From Sinimarinibacterium arenosum (GTDB taxonomy: Bacteria > Pseudomonadota > Gammaproteobacteria > Nevskiales > Nevskiaceae), in the NCBI RefSeq assembly GCF_005047655.1, contig NZ_SUKF01000002.1, positions 124,001 through 188,000 of the forward strand: 64,000 nucleotides of DNA, in the 5' to 3' direction. Of this stretch, positions 38,828-47,470 are shown one piece after another. The notes beneath the pieces are model-generated. The model was not told the DNA's origin. It saw nothing but the letters and a program-made list of their open reading frames with translations, and did not search any database. The translations under genes and the position numbers were made by a program. How positions within the stretch are numbered: position 1 is the first letter of the stretch; every line of letters starts with the position of its first letter.

Positions 38828-39739
38828 TCATCCGCGCGGATGGTGCTGCGCGTGCAGCTCACGCAGGCGTTGCTGGGCCACATGGGTATAGATCTGGGTG
38901 GTCGACAGATCCGAATGCCCGAGCAGGGACTGCACTACACGCAGGTCCGCACCGTGCTCGAGCAGATGCGTCGCAAACGCATGCCGCAGCGTATGCGGCG
39001 ACAGCGAGGCGCGGATGCCCGCACGCACCGCGTACAGCTTGATCAGGCGCCAGAAGTTGTGCCGCGTCATGGTTTCGCCGCGTGCGGTCAGGAACAGGCC
39101 ATCGGGATTGCGCGCGCCGGCCAGTTCCGGCCGCGCCTCGGTGACGTAGCGGCGCAGCCAGTCCATCGCCAGCTCTCCCATCGGCACCAGGCGTTCCTTG
39201 CCGCCCTTGCCGACCAGCTGCACCACGCCCGAACGCAGATCGACGCCGGTGCGCTGCAGGTCGACCAGCTCGCTCACGCGCAGACCACTGGCGTACATCA
39301 GCTCCAGCATTGCGCGGTCACGCAGGCCCAGTGGGGTTTCGGCATCCGGCGCCGCCAGCAGGCGCTCGACATCCGCCTCGCTCAGCGTCTTGGGCAAGCG
39401 CAGGCCCATCTTCGGCGAATCCAGCCGCGCACTGGGATCGTCGCGGCGCTGACTGTCGGCCAGCAGGTAGCGATAGAACTGTCGGAGAGACGACAGCAAC
39501 CGCGCCTGGCTGCGCGGACTCAGCGCACGCGCAACCAGGTACTCGCGCAGGTCCGCCTCGCCCGCCGCAACCAGCGCGATGCCGCGTGGCCGCAGCCAGC
39601 GTGCCAGCAACAACAAATCCGAGCGATAGCTGGCCTGTGTATTCGGCATCACGCCACGCTCCATCCACAGCCGGTCGACAAAACGATCGACCGCGGCACG
39701 GTCCTCGTCGTCAGCCACTGGAGCAACCGGCAATGTCAT
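38828..39739 (-). CDS. xerD: Site-specific tyrosine recombinase XerD
   Basis: XerD resolves chromosome dimers at dif together with XerC. The protein of 303 residues has the SAM-like N-terminal core-binding domain (FVDRLWMERGVMPNTQASYRSDL) and the catalytic domain with Arg in YASGLRVSELV, Lys in GKGGKERLVPMG, HTLRHAFATHLLEHGADLR, LLGHSDLSTT and the nucleophile Tyr in QIYTHV. I start at ATG 39739 after GGGAAGA; ATG 39751 is a near alternative. The neighbourhood is housekeeping, as xerD-dsbC order is common in gammaproteobacteria, so this is not a mobile-element integrase. Confidence 0.93.
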   Translation of the reverse strand: MTLPVAPVADDEDRAAVDRFVDRLWMERGVMPNTQASYRSDLLLLARWLRPRGIALVAAGEADLREYLVARALSPRSQARLLSSLRQFYRYLLADSQRRDDPSARLDSPKMGLRLPKTLSEADVERLLAAPDAETPLGLRDRAMLELMYASGLRVSELVDLQRTGVDLRSGVVQLVGKGGKERLVPMGELAMDWLRRYVTEARPELAGARNPDGLFLTARGETMTRHNFWRLIKLYAVRAGIRASLSPHTLRHAFATHLLEHGADLRVVQSLLGHSDLSTTQIYTHVAQQRLRELHAQHHPRG

Positions 39740-39828
39740 GCGTCTTCCCATGGCGGCGCAGCTTACCCGTCCACCGCATCGCGTGCCGGCCGCCCGCGGC
39801 GGGCCGGTTTCATGTCTAATACCGCGCC

Positions 39829-40584
39829 ATGACCGGACTGTTACGGGAACGCATTTACCCAGCGCTTGCCGCGCCGATGCTCGTCATCGCCGCCTTTTTC
39901 GTGTGCCTGATGGTCATCATCGGCCCGACCCTGGCCATCCGGCGAGAACTTGGCCGCATCGGTGTGCGACTGATGCTCGGCTGCATGGGCGTACGGCTCC
40001 GCGTTTACGACACCAAGCATGTGCTGCGCCGCCACTGCATCGTCGTTTCCAATCACGCCAGCTATCTGGACGGTCTGGTGCTGACTGCGGCATTGCCCCG
40101 CCAATACACCTTCGTCGTTCAGGACGGCGCCGCCAGCTGGCCACTGGTCGGGCTGACCCTGCGTCGCATGGGTGTGGTTTTCGTCAATCGCGCCGCCGCG
40201 CGCGAAAGCGCACGGCTGACGCGACAACTGATGCGTCGCCTGCACGCCGGCGAGCCGCTGGCGATCTTTGCCGAAGGCACCTTCAAAGCGGAGCCCGGGC
40301 TGCTGCCGTTCAAGGCCGGCGCGTTTCTGATGGCCGCACGCGAGAACGTCCCGGTGGTGCCGGCGGCGATCACCGGCACCCGTCGGGTCTACGGCGGGGG
40401 GCGCAAGCTGCCGCGCTGGAGCCCGATCGAAGTGCGCTTCCGGCCCGCCCGCTATCCCGACGGAACCGACCGCGATGCCGCGCTGCGCCTGCGCGAGGAA
40501 GTTCGACGCGAAGTTCTCGCGCTGTGCGGAGAAAGCGATCGCGCCCCACTCGAACCGTCGCCGCAGTCGGAACTCGCGGCTTGA
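39829..40584 (+). CDS. 1-acyl-glycerol-3-phosphate acyltransferase family protein (PlsC-like)
   Basis: This 251-residue membrane enzyme adds an acyl chain to a lysophospholipid. An N-terminal membrane helix (about residues 10-32, with VIAAFFVCLMVIIGPTLAI) is followed by acyltransferase motif I NHASYLDG (His-x4-Asp), a motif II arginine region and motif III FAEGTFKAEPGLLPFKAG, with the proline of motif IV in NVPVVPAAI. Length and motif spacing are normal for PlsC. The exact lysophospholipid is not predictable. It is first in a run of three same-strand genes. Confidence 0.88.
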   Translation: MTGLLRERIYPALAAPMLVIAAFFVCLMVIIGPTLAIRRELGRIGVRLMLGCMGVRLRVYDTKHVLRRHCIVVSNHASYLDGLVLTAALPRQYTFVVQDGAASWPLVGLTLRRMGVVFVNRAAARESARLTRQLMRRLHAGEPLAIFAEGTFKAEPGLLPFKAGAFLMAARENVPVVPAAITGTRRVYGGGRKLPRWSPIEVRFRPARYPDGTDRDAALRLREEVRREVLALCGESDRAPLEPSPQSELAA

Positions 40585-40641
40585 TCCGGTATCCTTCGCG
40601 CGGTCGCGCCGAAACCCGGCCGCAAGACACTCCCCCCGAAC

Positions 40642-41961
40642 ATGCCTAGCCGACGCCATCCCGACACCTGGACCAACTGGGCCGGCACCGTGCACTGCGA
40701 AGTCACGAACCACGCCCAGCCGGTCACGATCGAACAGATCCAGGCTGAAGTGCTGCGTGCCGCAGAAGAAGGCGAACGCCTGCGCCCGGTGGGAGCTGGA
40801 CGGTCCTTTTCGCCGTTGTGCTGGAGCGACGAGAATCATCTGTCGCTGGCCAAGTTCACCGGGATCGAATCGACCGACGTGCAAAACCAGCGCGTCTGGG
40901 TGCGCTCCGGCACCACCTTGCGGCGCCTGACACATTCATTGGCCAACCGTGGGCTGGCGCTGGAAAACGCACCCGACAACGACCGACTGACCCTGTCCGG
41001 CGCGATCAGCACCGCCAGTCACGGCAGCGGCGCCGCCTTCGGCAATCTGTCGACCCTGGTCACCGGCCTGCGCATGGTTTGCGCCGATGGCACCGTGCGC
41101 GAAGTCCGGCCCGACACCGATGCCGAGCTGTTCAGCGCCACCGCGGTTTCGCTTGGCGCGCTCGGCGTCATCACGCATGTGGAGCTGCAGTGCGTTGACG
41201 ACTACAAGCTGGTATCCAGCACGGCCAGCACCACGCTGGGTGTGGCGATGGAACGGCTCAACGAGCTGCGCCGCGATCATCGCAACGCCGAGCTGTTCTG
41301 GTTCCCTTACGCCAACTCGGTGATCGTGCGCGCACTCGACGTCACCCGCGATCCGAAGTCGTGGCTGAGTCCGGTCCGACACACGCTGACGCACAGTCTC
41401 GAACGCCGCATCTACAGCTCGATCGCGATCGCGGCACGGCGCGCGCCGCGGACGGCGGAACGCTTCGGCCGCATGCTGACGCGCCGCAATGCCACCCGCA
41501 GCAACGTCGTCGACGCGCGTGACGCCTACGCATTCCGCCGCTTCGCGCGCTTCCAGGCCCTCGAATACGCCCTGCCGGTTGAACGTCTGCCGGCCGCGAT
41601 CGAAGCGCTGGACAAGATCATCCGCGCGCTCGACTTCCGCGTGCACTTCCCGATCGAAGTGCGCTTCGTCAAATCCGACGCACTGTGGCTGTCACCGCAT
41701 ACCGGTCGCGAAAGCGCCTGCGTGGCGGTCCCCGCGTATCCCGATACGCCGTTCGAAGGCTACTTCTCGGTCGTCGCCGAAGTGCTGGAACGTCACGGCG
41801 GTCGTCCGCACTGGGGCATGGTGCATCCGCACACCCATGACGAGCTGCGCACCATGTATCCGCGCTTCGACGATTTCTGCGCGTTACGGCGCGAACTTGA
41901 TCCGCGTGGCCTGTTTCTGAACCCGCACCTCGCCGCCGTATTTGGCGAATCGCTGCGCTGA
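40642..41961 (+). CDS. FAD-linked oxidase of the D-arabinono-1,4-lactone oxidase type
   Basis: This 439-residue protein has an N-terminal FAD-binding PCMH domain with RPVGAGRSFSPLCWSDENHLSLAKF and GAISTASHGSGAAFGNLSTLVTGLR, and a C-terminal ALO domain whose end, HPHTHDELRTMYPRFDDFCALRRELDP then GLFLNPHLAAVFG, is diagnostic. No covalent-flavin His is evident at the usual position in RPVGAGRSF, so the FAD may be non-covalent. Family members oxidise sugar lactones or alditols. The bacterial substrate is not known. It lies between the acyltransferase and zapE. Confidence 0.85.
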   Translation: MPSRRHPDTWTNWAGTVHCEVTNHAQPVTIEQIQAEVLRAAEEGERLRPVGAGRSFSPLCWSDENHLSLAKFTGIESTDVQNQRVWVRSGTTLRRLTHSLANRGLALENAPDNDRLTLSGAISTASHGSGAAFGNLSTLVTGLRMVCADGTVREVRPDTDAELFSATAVSLGALGVITHVELQCVDDYKLVSSTASTTLGVAMERLNELRRDHRNAELFWFPYANSVIVRALDVTRDPKSWLSPVRHTLTHSLERRIYSSIAIAARRAPRTAERFGRMLTRRNATRSNVVDARDAYAFRRFARFQALEYALPVERLPAAIEALDKIIRALDFRVHFPIEVRFVKSDALWLSPHTGRESACVAVPAYPDTPFEGYFSVVAEVLERHGGRPHWGMVHPHTHDELRTMYPRFDDFCALRRELDPRGLFLNPHLAAVFGESLR

Positions 41962-41972
41962 CGCGACACCGC

Positions 41973-43067
41973 ATGCCTGCAAGCACCCCGCTTTCCCCAC
42001 GTGAACGCTATCAGCGTGATCTCGCGCGCGAGGACTTCGTACATGACGCCGCACAGGCCGCCGCGGTCGACGCATTGCAGCGGGTCTACGAGTCCATCGT
42101 AGGCAGCCCGCCCAGAAAGCGCTTTGGCTTCGGCAAGCCGCGCTGGACCGCGGTGCCCGGCCTGTACATGTGGGGCGGCGTCGGTCGCGGCAAGACTTAC
42201 CTGATGGATGCGTTTTACGAGGCGCTTCCCGCAGCCGGAAAACTGCGCACGCACTTTCATCGCTTCATGCTCGACGTGCATGAGCGCCGTCGCAAATATC
42301 CGGATGAACGTGATCCGCTGAAGCTGGTCGCCGCCGAGTACGCCGCTGACGTGCGCGTGCTGTGCTTCGACGAGTTCTACGTGTCCGACATCGCCGACGC
42401 GATGATTCTTGGCCGTCTTTTCGAAAGCCTGTTCGCGGCGGGCGTTACCTTGGTCGCCACCAGCAACATTCCGCCGGACCGGCTCTACGAGAACGGACTG
42501 CAGCGCGCCAACTTCCTGCCGTTCATCGACGTGCTCAAGCAGTACGTGCGCGTACTCAATGTTGACGGCGGCACCGACTACAGGCTGCGTGCGCTGACGC
42601 ACGCCGAGATCTATCACCATCCCTGCGACGCCATTGCGGAGAACAACATGGCACGCTGGTTCTCCGAAATTTCACCGGAGCCCGGCCAGGCCAACGAAGC
42701 TCTGAAGATCCACGGTCGCGAAATCCGTAGCCGCCGCATGTCCGAAGGCGTGGTCTGGTTCGACTTCGCCAATCTCTGCGAAGGTCCGCGCAGCGCCGCC
42801 GACTACATCGAGATTGCACGCACCTTCCACACGGTACTGCTGTCGCGCGTACCGCAGCTCACCCCGTTCCATGAGGATGCAGCACGTCGCTTCATCAATC
42901 TGGTCGACGAGTTCTACGACCGCGGCGTCAAGCTGATCATCGCGGCGGAAGTGCCGCAGGAGAAGCTTTACGTCGGTGAGAAACTGCGCTTCGAGTTTCA
43001 ACGTACGCAGTCGCGCCTCACCGAAATGCAGTCACAGGAATTTCTGGCCTTGCCCCATCTGGCATAG
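41973..43067 (+). CDS. zapE: Cell-division ATPase ZapE (AFG1 family)
   Basis: ZapE is an AAA ATPase which interacts with FtsZ in E. coli. This 364-residue protein has Walker A MWGGVGRGKTYLMDAF (about residue 70), FHRFMLDVHERRRK, Walker B VLCFDEFYVSDIADAMIL, sensor TLVATSNIPPDRLYENGLQR and the C-terminal LYVGEKLRFEFQRTQSRLTEMQSQEFL typical of the family. It starts 11 bases after the ALO-type oxidase gene. Confidence 0.94.
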   Translation: MPASTPLSPRERYQRDLAREDFVHDAAQAAAVDALQRVYESIVGSPPRKRFGFGKPRWTAVPGLYMWGGVGRGKTYLMDAFYEALPAAGKLRTHFHRFMLDVHERRRKYPDERDPLKLVAAEYAADVRVLCFDEFYVSDIADAMILGRLFESLFAAGVTLVATSNIPPDRLYENGLQRANFLPFIDVLKQYVRVLNVDGGTDYRLRALTHAEIYHHPCDAIAENNMARWFSEISPEPGQANEALKIHGREIRSRRMSEGVVWFDFANLCEGPRSAADYIEIARTFHTVLLSRVPQLTPFHEDAARRFINLVDEFYDRGVKLIIAAEVPQEKLYVGEKLRFEFQRTQSRLTEMQSQEFLALPHLA

Positions 43068-43139
43068 CGTCGCCTGACAACTGCTCGTTGCCACCTGAAC
43101 CCGCAGTACGTCGTAGGCAGCAAAGACCTACTGAGCGCT

Positions 43140-43961
43140 CTAAGCGACACACTCATCCCGAGCAGCCTGCACGTCGTGCGTCGCCAGGAACCCGGAGATC
43201 CGCTCCAGTACCACTGAAGACTGCTCGCGGTGCGGCACATGACCGCAGCCGCTCAGAATCGTCATTTCCGCCGGACCCGAAACACCTTCGACGATCGTTC
43301 GCGGAAAATCCTCAGGACCGAACTCGTCCAGATCACCGTGAATTGCGAGCACGGGACATTGGACAGCGCCCAGATGCGCATCGAGAGACCAGCCTGAAAA
43401 TTCGTTTGAGAGCCAGACCTCTGTCCAGGCATCCAGCACCCATCGCGCCTTGTCTCCATGCCATTTTTCAAGCCGTTCAATCTTCCCCGGAAGATGGAAA
43501 TCGGCCTTGGCCGCGCGGATGCCCTGCAAGGTCAGATCAGCGACAAATGCCTGCGCGGATTCGGTAATCACCGCTTCGCATTCAAAGTCGCCGGAACCAG
43601 CGATCACAACAGCCATCGCACCGCCGACGCTATGCCCCATCAGTGAGCACCTGTGGACACCCAGAGCCCGACGGATCGCCGGGAAATACACGTCCGCTTC
43701 CTCATTGATGAAACGGCTGGATGGCGGCGCATCACGAAGACTCGATTTTCCGAAACCCAGACGGTCATACGCAATGACCGGGCGCGACAGCGCCATCGCC
43801 AAAGCCGCCGGGAAGTCGCGCCACAGATCAACGCAGCCCAGCGAATCGTGCAGAAGCACCATTGGAGTCGGTGTCGTGACCCGCTGCGGCGTCCAAATCC
43901 GGACAAAAATTTGGCCGCCGGGAACCTCGATATAACGCTCCTCGATATTGCAGTCCGTCAT
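43140..43961 (-). CDS. Alpha/beta-fold hydrolase
   Basis: This 273-residue protein has an alpha/beta hydrolase core: oxyanion-loop HDSLGCVDLW near residue 39, nucleophile Ser111 in GHSVGGAM, an acidic residue at Asp210 or Asp212 in AIHGDLDEFG and His241 in SGCGHVPHREQ. No signal peptide is seen. The phrases AYDRLGFGKSS and FLATH resemble epoxide hydrolase/lactonase-like members, but the substrate cannot be assigned. It is the last of five minus-strand accessory genes running from a MarR-type regulator. Confidence 0.85.
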   Translation of the reverse strand: MTDCNIEERYIEVPGGQIFVRIWTPQRVTTPTPMVLLHDSLGCVDLWRDFPAALAMALSRPVIAYDRLGFGKSSLRDAPPSSRFINEEADVYFPAIRRALGVHRCSLMGHSVGGAMAVVIAGSGDFECEAVITESAQAFVADLTLQGIRAAKADFHLPGKIERLEKWHGDKARWVLDAWTEVWLSNEFSGWSLDAHLGAVQCPVLAIHGDLDEFGPEDFPRTIVEGVSGPAEMTILSGCGHVPHREQSSVVLERISGFLATHDVQAARDECVA

Positions 43962-44103
43962 CTAATTCTCTTCGGCGTCTGACGCCTCAATGGGATATTG
44001 CAAATTACAACTCGTGCGCTGACACCGCTTGCAACGGCGCCGCGTAAACCAGACCGCGATCAAACCAGACGCAGGGTTCCACAGCAACCGAATCAAAGCA
44101 GAC

Positions 44104-44499
44104 CTAAAGCATGCGCTCCGCGCCTTCGGGCCGAATCACCCAGGCATGCATGCACGCCTCGTAGACCGAGAAGCGAGGTGACGGAAAGCCCGGATCGGCG
44201 AACACCCCCACCGGGATGGCAATGGATGCCTCCATGCCCTCGGATTCGTAGAAGACGGTCGCACCACAGGTTGGGCAGAAGTGAAACGTGATCCTGGTGC
44301 CCTCATCTCCGGTACGCACATACTCGTTCGAGCACCCGGTAGTGCGCACTTGTTCCCTGGCAAATCGCGCCTGTGCGCCAAAGACGCTACCCGTTCGACG
44401 CTGGCACGCCAGGCAATGACAAATGGAGATCCGGAAAGGTTCTCCCTCGACTTGGGCTTGAAGCTGCCCACAACTACAAGCAGCGACACGTAACGACAT
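44104..44499 (-). CDS. GFA (glutathione-dependent formaldehyde-activating) family zinc protein
   Basis: This 131-residue protein starts at ATG 44499 after GGGGAAC. It carries the GFA zinc cysteines: CSCGQLQ at residues 8-10, ICHCLACQRRTGS near residue 29, and FHFCPTCGATVFY near residue 76. Family members bind zinc; the founding enzyme adds glutathione to formaldehyde, but most others have no known reaction. It lies between a SnoaL-like and a hydrolase gene, with gaps of 62 and 142 bases. Confidence 0.88.
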   Translation of the reverse strand: MSLRVAACSCGQLQAQVEGEPFRISICHCLACQRRTGSVFGAQARFAREQVRTTGCSNEYVRTGDEGTRITFHFCPTCGATVFYESEGMEASIAIPVGVFADPGFPSPRFSVYEACMHAWVIRPEGAERML

Positions 44500-44561
44500 G
44501 TAGTTCCCCGGATGAATTGATACCACAAGCCGCCCCGACCAAGGCCACATGCGAACCGAAA

Positions 44562-45005
44562 TCAGGACATTGATGAGGTCATCTGCCCCTGACGGAGCTG
44601 TGCGTAGACGCCAAGACGATCGGTGATCTGCCAATGGCCGGTGAATCGCCCGTTTTCAACATAGTAGACGGTGGCGCCGGACATGCGGATCGCATTGCCG
44701 GTGGCAGGAAATCCCGGCAGATCGCCCTGATGCGTCGCGCTCCAATGCCAGGTCATGACCACTCGATCGGCATCAGCAACGAGACCGTGAATTCGGAAGC
44801 ATTGATCCGGAAATGGGGCCCGCGAGCGTCTGACCCGCTCCTTGTCGCCCGCACGGTCAAGCTCCTGCTGGTCCCAAGGATCGCCAGGATCATGATGGAT
44901 TGTGTAGACGGGCGCGATGTAGCGATCCGCGGCCTCAACATCGCCGGTGTTCCAGACCGACTCGACAAAATCAATCAACAGCTGCTTGTTCACTTGCTCA
45001 GTCAT
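44562..45005 (-). CDS. SnoaL-like ester cyclase family protein
   Basis: This 147-residue protein has the SnoaL/NTF2-like cone fold, as judged from LIDFVESVWNTGDVEAADRYIAPVYTIH at the N-terminus, FRIHGLVADADRVVMTWHWSATHQGDLPGFPATGN in the middle and the typical ending FTGHWQITDRLGVYAQLRQG. SnoaL members cyclise polyketide esters, but many small relatives are of unknown function. It follows the DUF4386 gene by 18 bases, so the two are probably cotranscribed. Confidence 0.85.
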   Translation of the reverse strand: MTEQVNKQLLIDFVESVWNTGDVEAADRYIAPVYTIHHDPGDPWDQQELDRAGDKERVRRSRAPFPDQCFRIHGLVADADRVVMTWHWSATHQGDLPGFPATGNAIRMSGATVYYVENGRFTGHWQITDRLGVYAQLRQGQMTSSMS

Positions 45006-45023
45006 CAGAATTCCGTACTTGCA

Positions 45024-45755
45024 TCACGCGCGGACGGCGCGAGCGGACGGCTCGCCTGATGGCACGTTTCTGACTCCGCGAAACAGCAACCACAGACAGA
45101 ACGACAGCTCCGCGACCAGCGACACGCCGTAAACCGGCTCAAAGCTCGTCGCAAATTCAGGCCATGCAAAGCGGATAAAGCTGCCAGCCAGATACACCAC
45201 GCCTGCGGCGATCAGTCCGTAGCCGAGGAGCGCGGGAAAACGTGGCGAACGGACGACCAGCGAACCCAGAATCATGCTGGAGCACCCGAAGAACAGCAGG
45301 CCCAGGTCATAGCCATGCCGATGCAGATCGAGAAACAGGCTGGCCAGTGCCTGCTGCTGGTCCGACCCAAGAGCCGCCGCCTCAACGGTTCCCCCCAGCA
45401 CCAGCAGCGCGGCGTAGTAGTTCAACAGATTCATGCCGAGTATCGCGGCCTGCGTCAGCCGGAACGCGGCAGCCATCAACGCCAGCGTTGCGCTGACCGG
45501 CTTGAGCAATACGTAAAACAGCACCGCGATCGCGACATCGCTGAGCAACATCAGTGCATCCAGGACGAAGCCGATGCGGAACTGCCCCTGCGCCCCAAGG
45601 ATTCTCGCTGCGGTTGCCGCAGCGTCTCCCTCAACGACCAGTCCGCCGCGCACGAACACTTCTCCAGCGATGCCGCACGCGATGATGATCAGATAAAGCA
45701 CGCCTGCGCTTCGCGCACAGACCATCGGCGAAATTTCCTGAGTCTGAGTCGTCAC
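45024..45755 (-). CDS. DUF4386-type integral membrane protein
   Basis: This 243-residue protein starts at GTG 45755 with GGAG five bases upstream; earlier in-frame codons lack a ribosome site. About six membrane helices can be seen, beginning with AGVLYLIIIACGIAGEVFV (about residues 15-35) and including LMLLSDVAIAVLFYVLL, LLNYYAALLVLGG and GYGLIAAGVVYLAGSFIRFA. The conserved phrase LHRHGYDLGLLFFG near the middle is typical of DUF4386. The function of the family is not known. Confidence 0.82.
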   Translation of the reverse strand: MTTQTQEISPMVCARSAGVLYLIIIACGIAGEVFVRGGLVVEGDAAATAARILGAQGQFRIGFVLDALMLLSDVAIAVLFYVLLKPVSATLALMAAAFRLTQAAILGMNLLNYYAALLVLGGTVEAAALGSDQQQALASLFLDLHRHGYDLGLLFFGCSSMILGSLVVRSPRFPALLGYGLIAAGVVYLAGSFIRFAWPEFATSFEPVYGVSLVAELSFCLWLLFRGVRNVPSGEPSARAVRA

Positions 45756-45872
45756 TTCAACTCCTTTCCCATTGATCGATCCTGGCCGGAGCGCCCTGCA
45801 GTCCGGCACACGCTAACGTCCTGCATGCTGCCCCGCCGGCAAGTCCGGGCGGGTCCGCGTCGGATGCTGCAG

Positions 45873-46292
45873 TCACGACAATGCAAGCACCATCCGCATC
45901 AACGCGGCCCGATCCCTTTCACCGAGCGGTGACAGAAGGTCCTGAGCCGCCTGATCAAACGATGCTTGCGCCTCGCTGTAGATGCGCGCTCCGGCCTGAC
46001 TCAAGGACACTAGGCTGACCCGCGCATCCCGCGCCGAATCCTCCTTGTCGACCAGTCCGATCTTCTGCATCGGATTCAGCAGGCGCGTCACGCCAGATGC
46101 GCTCAGGCCCACGCGCTGTGCCAGATCGATCCGACGCAACTTCTGCTGCGGTGCCTGGTAGAGCTGACGCAAAACCAGATAGTCGGTCAGGCTGATGCCG
46201 TGCGCGGACAGCGGTCCGCTGAGACGCTTCTCGATCCTGTTCTGCACGTTTGCGAGCGTCACGAGAAGCTCGGTTTCAGGGCTGTTGACCAT
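45873..46292 (-). CDS. MarR-family transcriptional regulator
   Basis: This 139-residue protein is a winged-helix MarR regulator: LSLTDYLVLRQLYQ-like helix (GISLTDYLVLRQL), recognition region LAQRVGLSASGVTRLLNPMQKIGLVDKEDSARDARVSLVSLSQAG with the wing arginine pair. It heads a minus-strand series with DUF4386, SnoaL-like, GFA and hydrolase genes, the first 117 bases downstream. A well-placed inverted repeat covers its own promoter at 46317-46352, which suggests autoregulation and perhaps control of the genes below. Confidence 0.92.
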   Translation of the reverse strand: MVNSPETELLVTLANVQNRIEKRLSGPLSAHGISLTDYLVLRQLYQAPQQKLRRIDLAQRVGLSASGVTRLLNPMQKIGLVDKEDSARDARVSLVSLSQAGARIYSEAQASFDQAAQDLLSPLGERDRAALMRMVLALS

Positions 46293-46316
46293 GGCATTGA
46301 TGATTGATTGTTATTT

Positions 46317-46352
46317 GATTGCGCAAGTATTAGCTCGAATGCTTGCGCAGTC
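46317..46352. promoter_or_regulatory. Inverted repeat over the MarR promoter (putative operator)
   Basis: Arms GATTGCGCAAG (46317-46327) and CTTGCGCAGTC (46342-46352) match at 10 of 11 positions with a 14-base spacer. Each arm also contains the self-complementary core TGCGCA. The arms cover the -10 and part of the -35 of the promoter predicted here, 25-60 bases upstream of the MarR start, the typical location of a MarR operator. Confidence 0.6.
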
Positions 46353-46354
46353 AA
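46326..46354 (-). promoter_or_regulatory. Predicted promoter of the MarR-type gene
   Basis: On the minus strand TTGACT (46354-46349, 5/6 match to -35) and AATACT (46331-46326, 4/6 match to -10) are separated by exactly 17 bases. The transcript would start near 46319, about 27 bases before the ATG. Confidence 0.6.
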
Positions 46355-46489
46355 ACATCCCGCACGCATATTCTGGCCCAGCTCCTCGAGTTCCTCGGAT
46401 CCAGCGAGGAGCGACGCCGCCATGTGATGCATGGGCACACGAAGCGCCTCGCGCATCGGGTCTCTGCGGATGCAGCGCGTATCTTTCGC

Positions 46490-47470
46490 CTACGCCGGCG
46501 TCACCGACAGACGACGCAGCCCCTCATCGCGCGATACATGTCCAACGTACCCGAGCTCTCTGCGTGCCTTGTCATCGCGAACAGTCACCGACTCACCGAA
46601 CAGGCGTACCGCGGTGCGGGTTGCGGGTGGATGGCCCTTCAGATGCAGACGTTCCCACAACGCTTCCGTCACCATCGCCAGTGCCAGCGCCACGGCGTGC
46701 GGCACCGACTTGTCCGGCACCCGGACACCACGCGCGCGCAGCAGCGCGGTAATGAAGCTGCGCAGCTCGACCGGCTCGCCGTCGGTGACGAAGTAGATTT
46801 CACCGCCCCGGCCCTTCTCGGCCGCAAGCAACAGCCCCTCACACAGGTTATCGACGTGACAGGTGGACGTCGGATACCGGCCGCCGCCGATCCACATGAA
46901 ACGTCCGGCCAAGATCGCAGTTTCAAGCTGCGCTGCCACCGACGTGTCGTCGTTACCCCAGATCAGACGGGGACGGATCACCACCGTACGCAGCGCCGGT
47001 TCGTTGGCGGCGACCACAAGCGCTTCCGATGCGGCTTTCGTCGCCGGATAGCGCGGCAACGGATGCTGCGGACGCGGACGGGATTCATCGGCATCACGAA
47101 TCGGACGACCGTCCGCCAGCACCGCTTCGGTACTGACGTGAACCAGACACGGCACGCCGGCAGCACGTGCCGCAGTGATGACGTTGTGGGTCCCGTCAAC
47201 GTTGTCGCGCTCGAAATCCTGCTTCGGGCCCCATTCATCCACCCGCGCCGCGGCGTGAAAGATCACATTGCAGCCCGCCATGCCGACCCGCATCGCAGAG
47301 ATGTCGTCGAGCCCGCCGCGCACCGACTCAGCGCCCAATGCTTCGACGACCGCGGCCGATGAATCAGTGCGCACCAGCGCACGAACGGTGTCGCCACGCG
47401 CGCACAGGTGCCGGATCAGATTGCGGCCGACGTAACCGGAGCCCCCCGTCACGAAAACGCGTTGACTCAT
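46490..47470 (-). CDS. NAD-dependent epimerase/dehydratase (3-beta-HSD-like)
   Basis: This 326-residue protein is an extended short-chain dehydrogenase. The NAD(P) loop is VFVTGGSGYVGRNLIRHL; a Tyr-x3-Lys pair is in PRYPATKAASEALV and the serine in LVHVSTEAVLAD. The fold and the phrase RPRLIWGNDDTSV resemble 3-beta-hydroxysteroid dehydrogenase/isomerase-like and sterol-type proteins, but sugar epimerases cannot be excluded. Its start overlaps the end of the glutamate dehydrogenase gene by 4 bases, so the two are probably translated together, although no functional link is obvious. Confidence 0.87.
   Translation of the reverse strand: MSQRVFVTGGSGYVGRNLIRHLCARGDTVRALVRTDSSAAVVEALGAESVRGGLDDISAMRVGMAGCNVIFHAAARVDEWGPKQDFERDNVDGTHNVITAARAAGVPCLVHVSTEAVLADGRPIRDADESRPRPQHPLPRYPATKAASEALVVAANEPALRTVVIRPRLIWGNDDTSVAAQLETAILAGRFMWIGGGRYPTSTCHVDNLCEGLLLAAEKGRGGEIYFVTDGEPVELRSFITALLRARGVRVPDKSVPHAVALALAMVTEALWERLHLKGHPPATRTAVRLFGESVTVRDDKARRELGYVGHVSRDEGLRRLSVTPA

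Noticed and set aside
38828-39739. Integrase of a mobile element
   Set aside because: The tyrosine recombinase matches XerD along its length, sits next to dsbC, and there are no attachment-site repeats, tRNA junction or phage genes around it.
39786-39807. Terminator upstream of the PlsC-like gene
   Set aside because: A GC-rich imperfect hairpin is followed by TTT on the plus strand, but no plus-strand gene lies immediately upstream to need it.
45832-45853. Terminator after the MarR gene
   Set aside because: A GC-rich CCCGCC/GGCGGG stem exists but no T-run follows on the minus strand, so I do not count it as a terminator.
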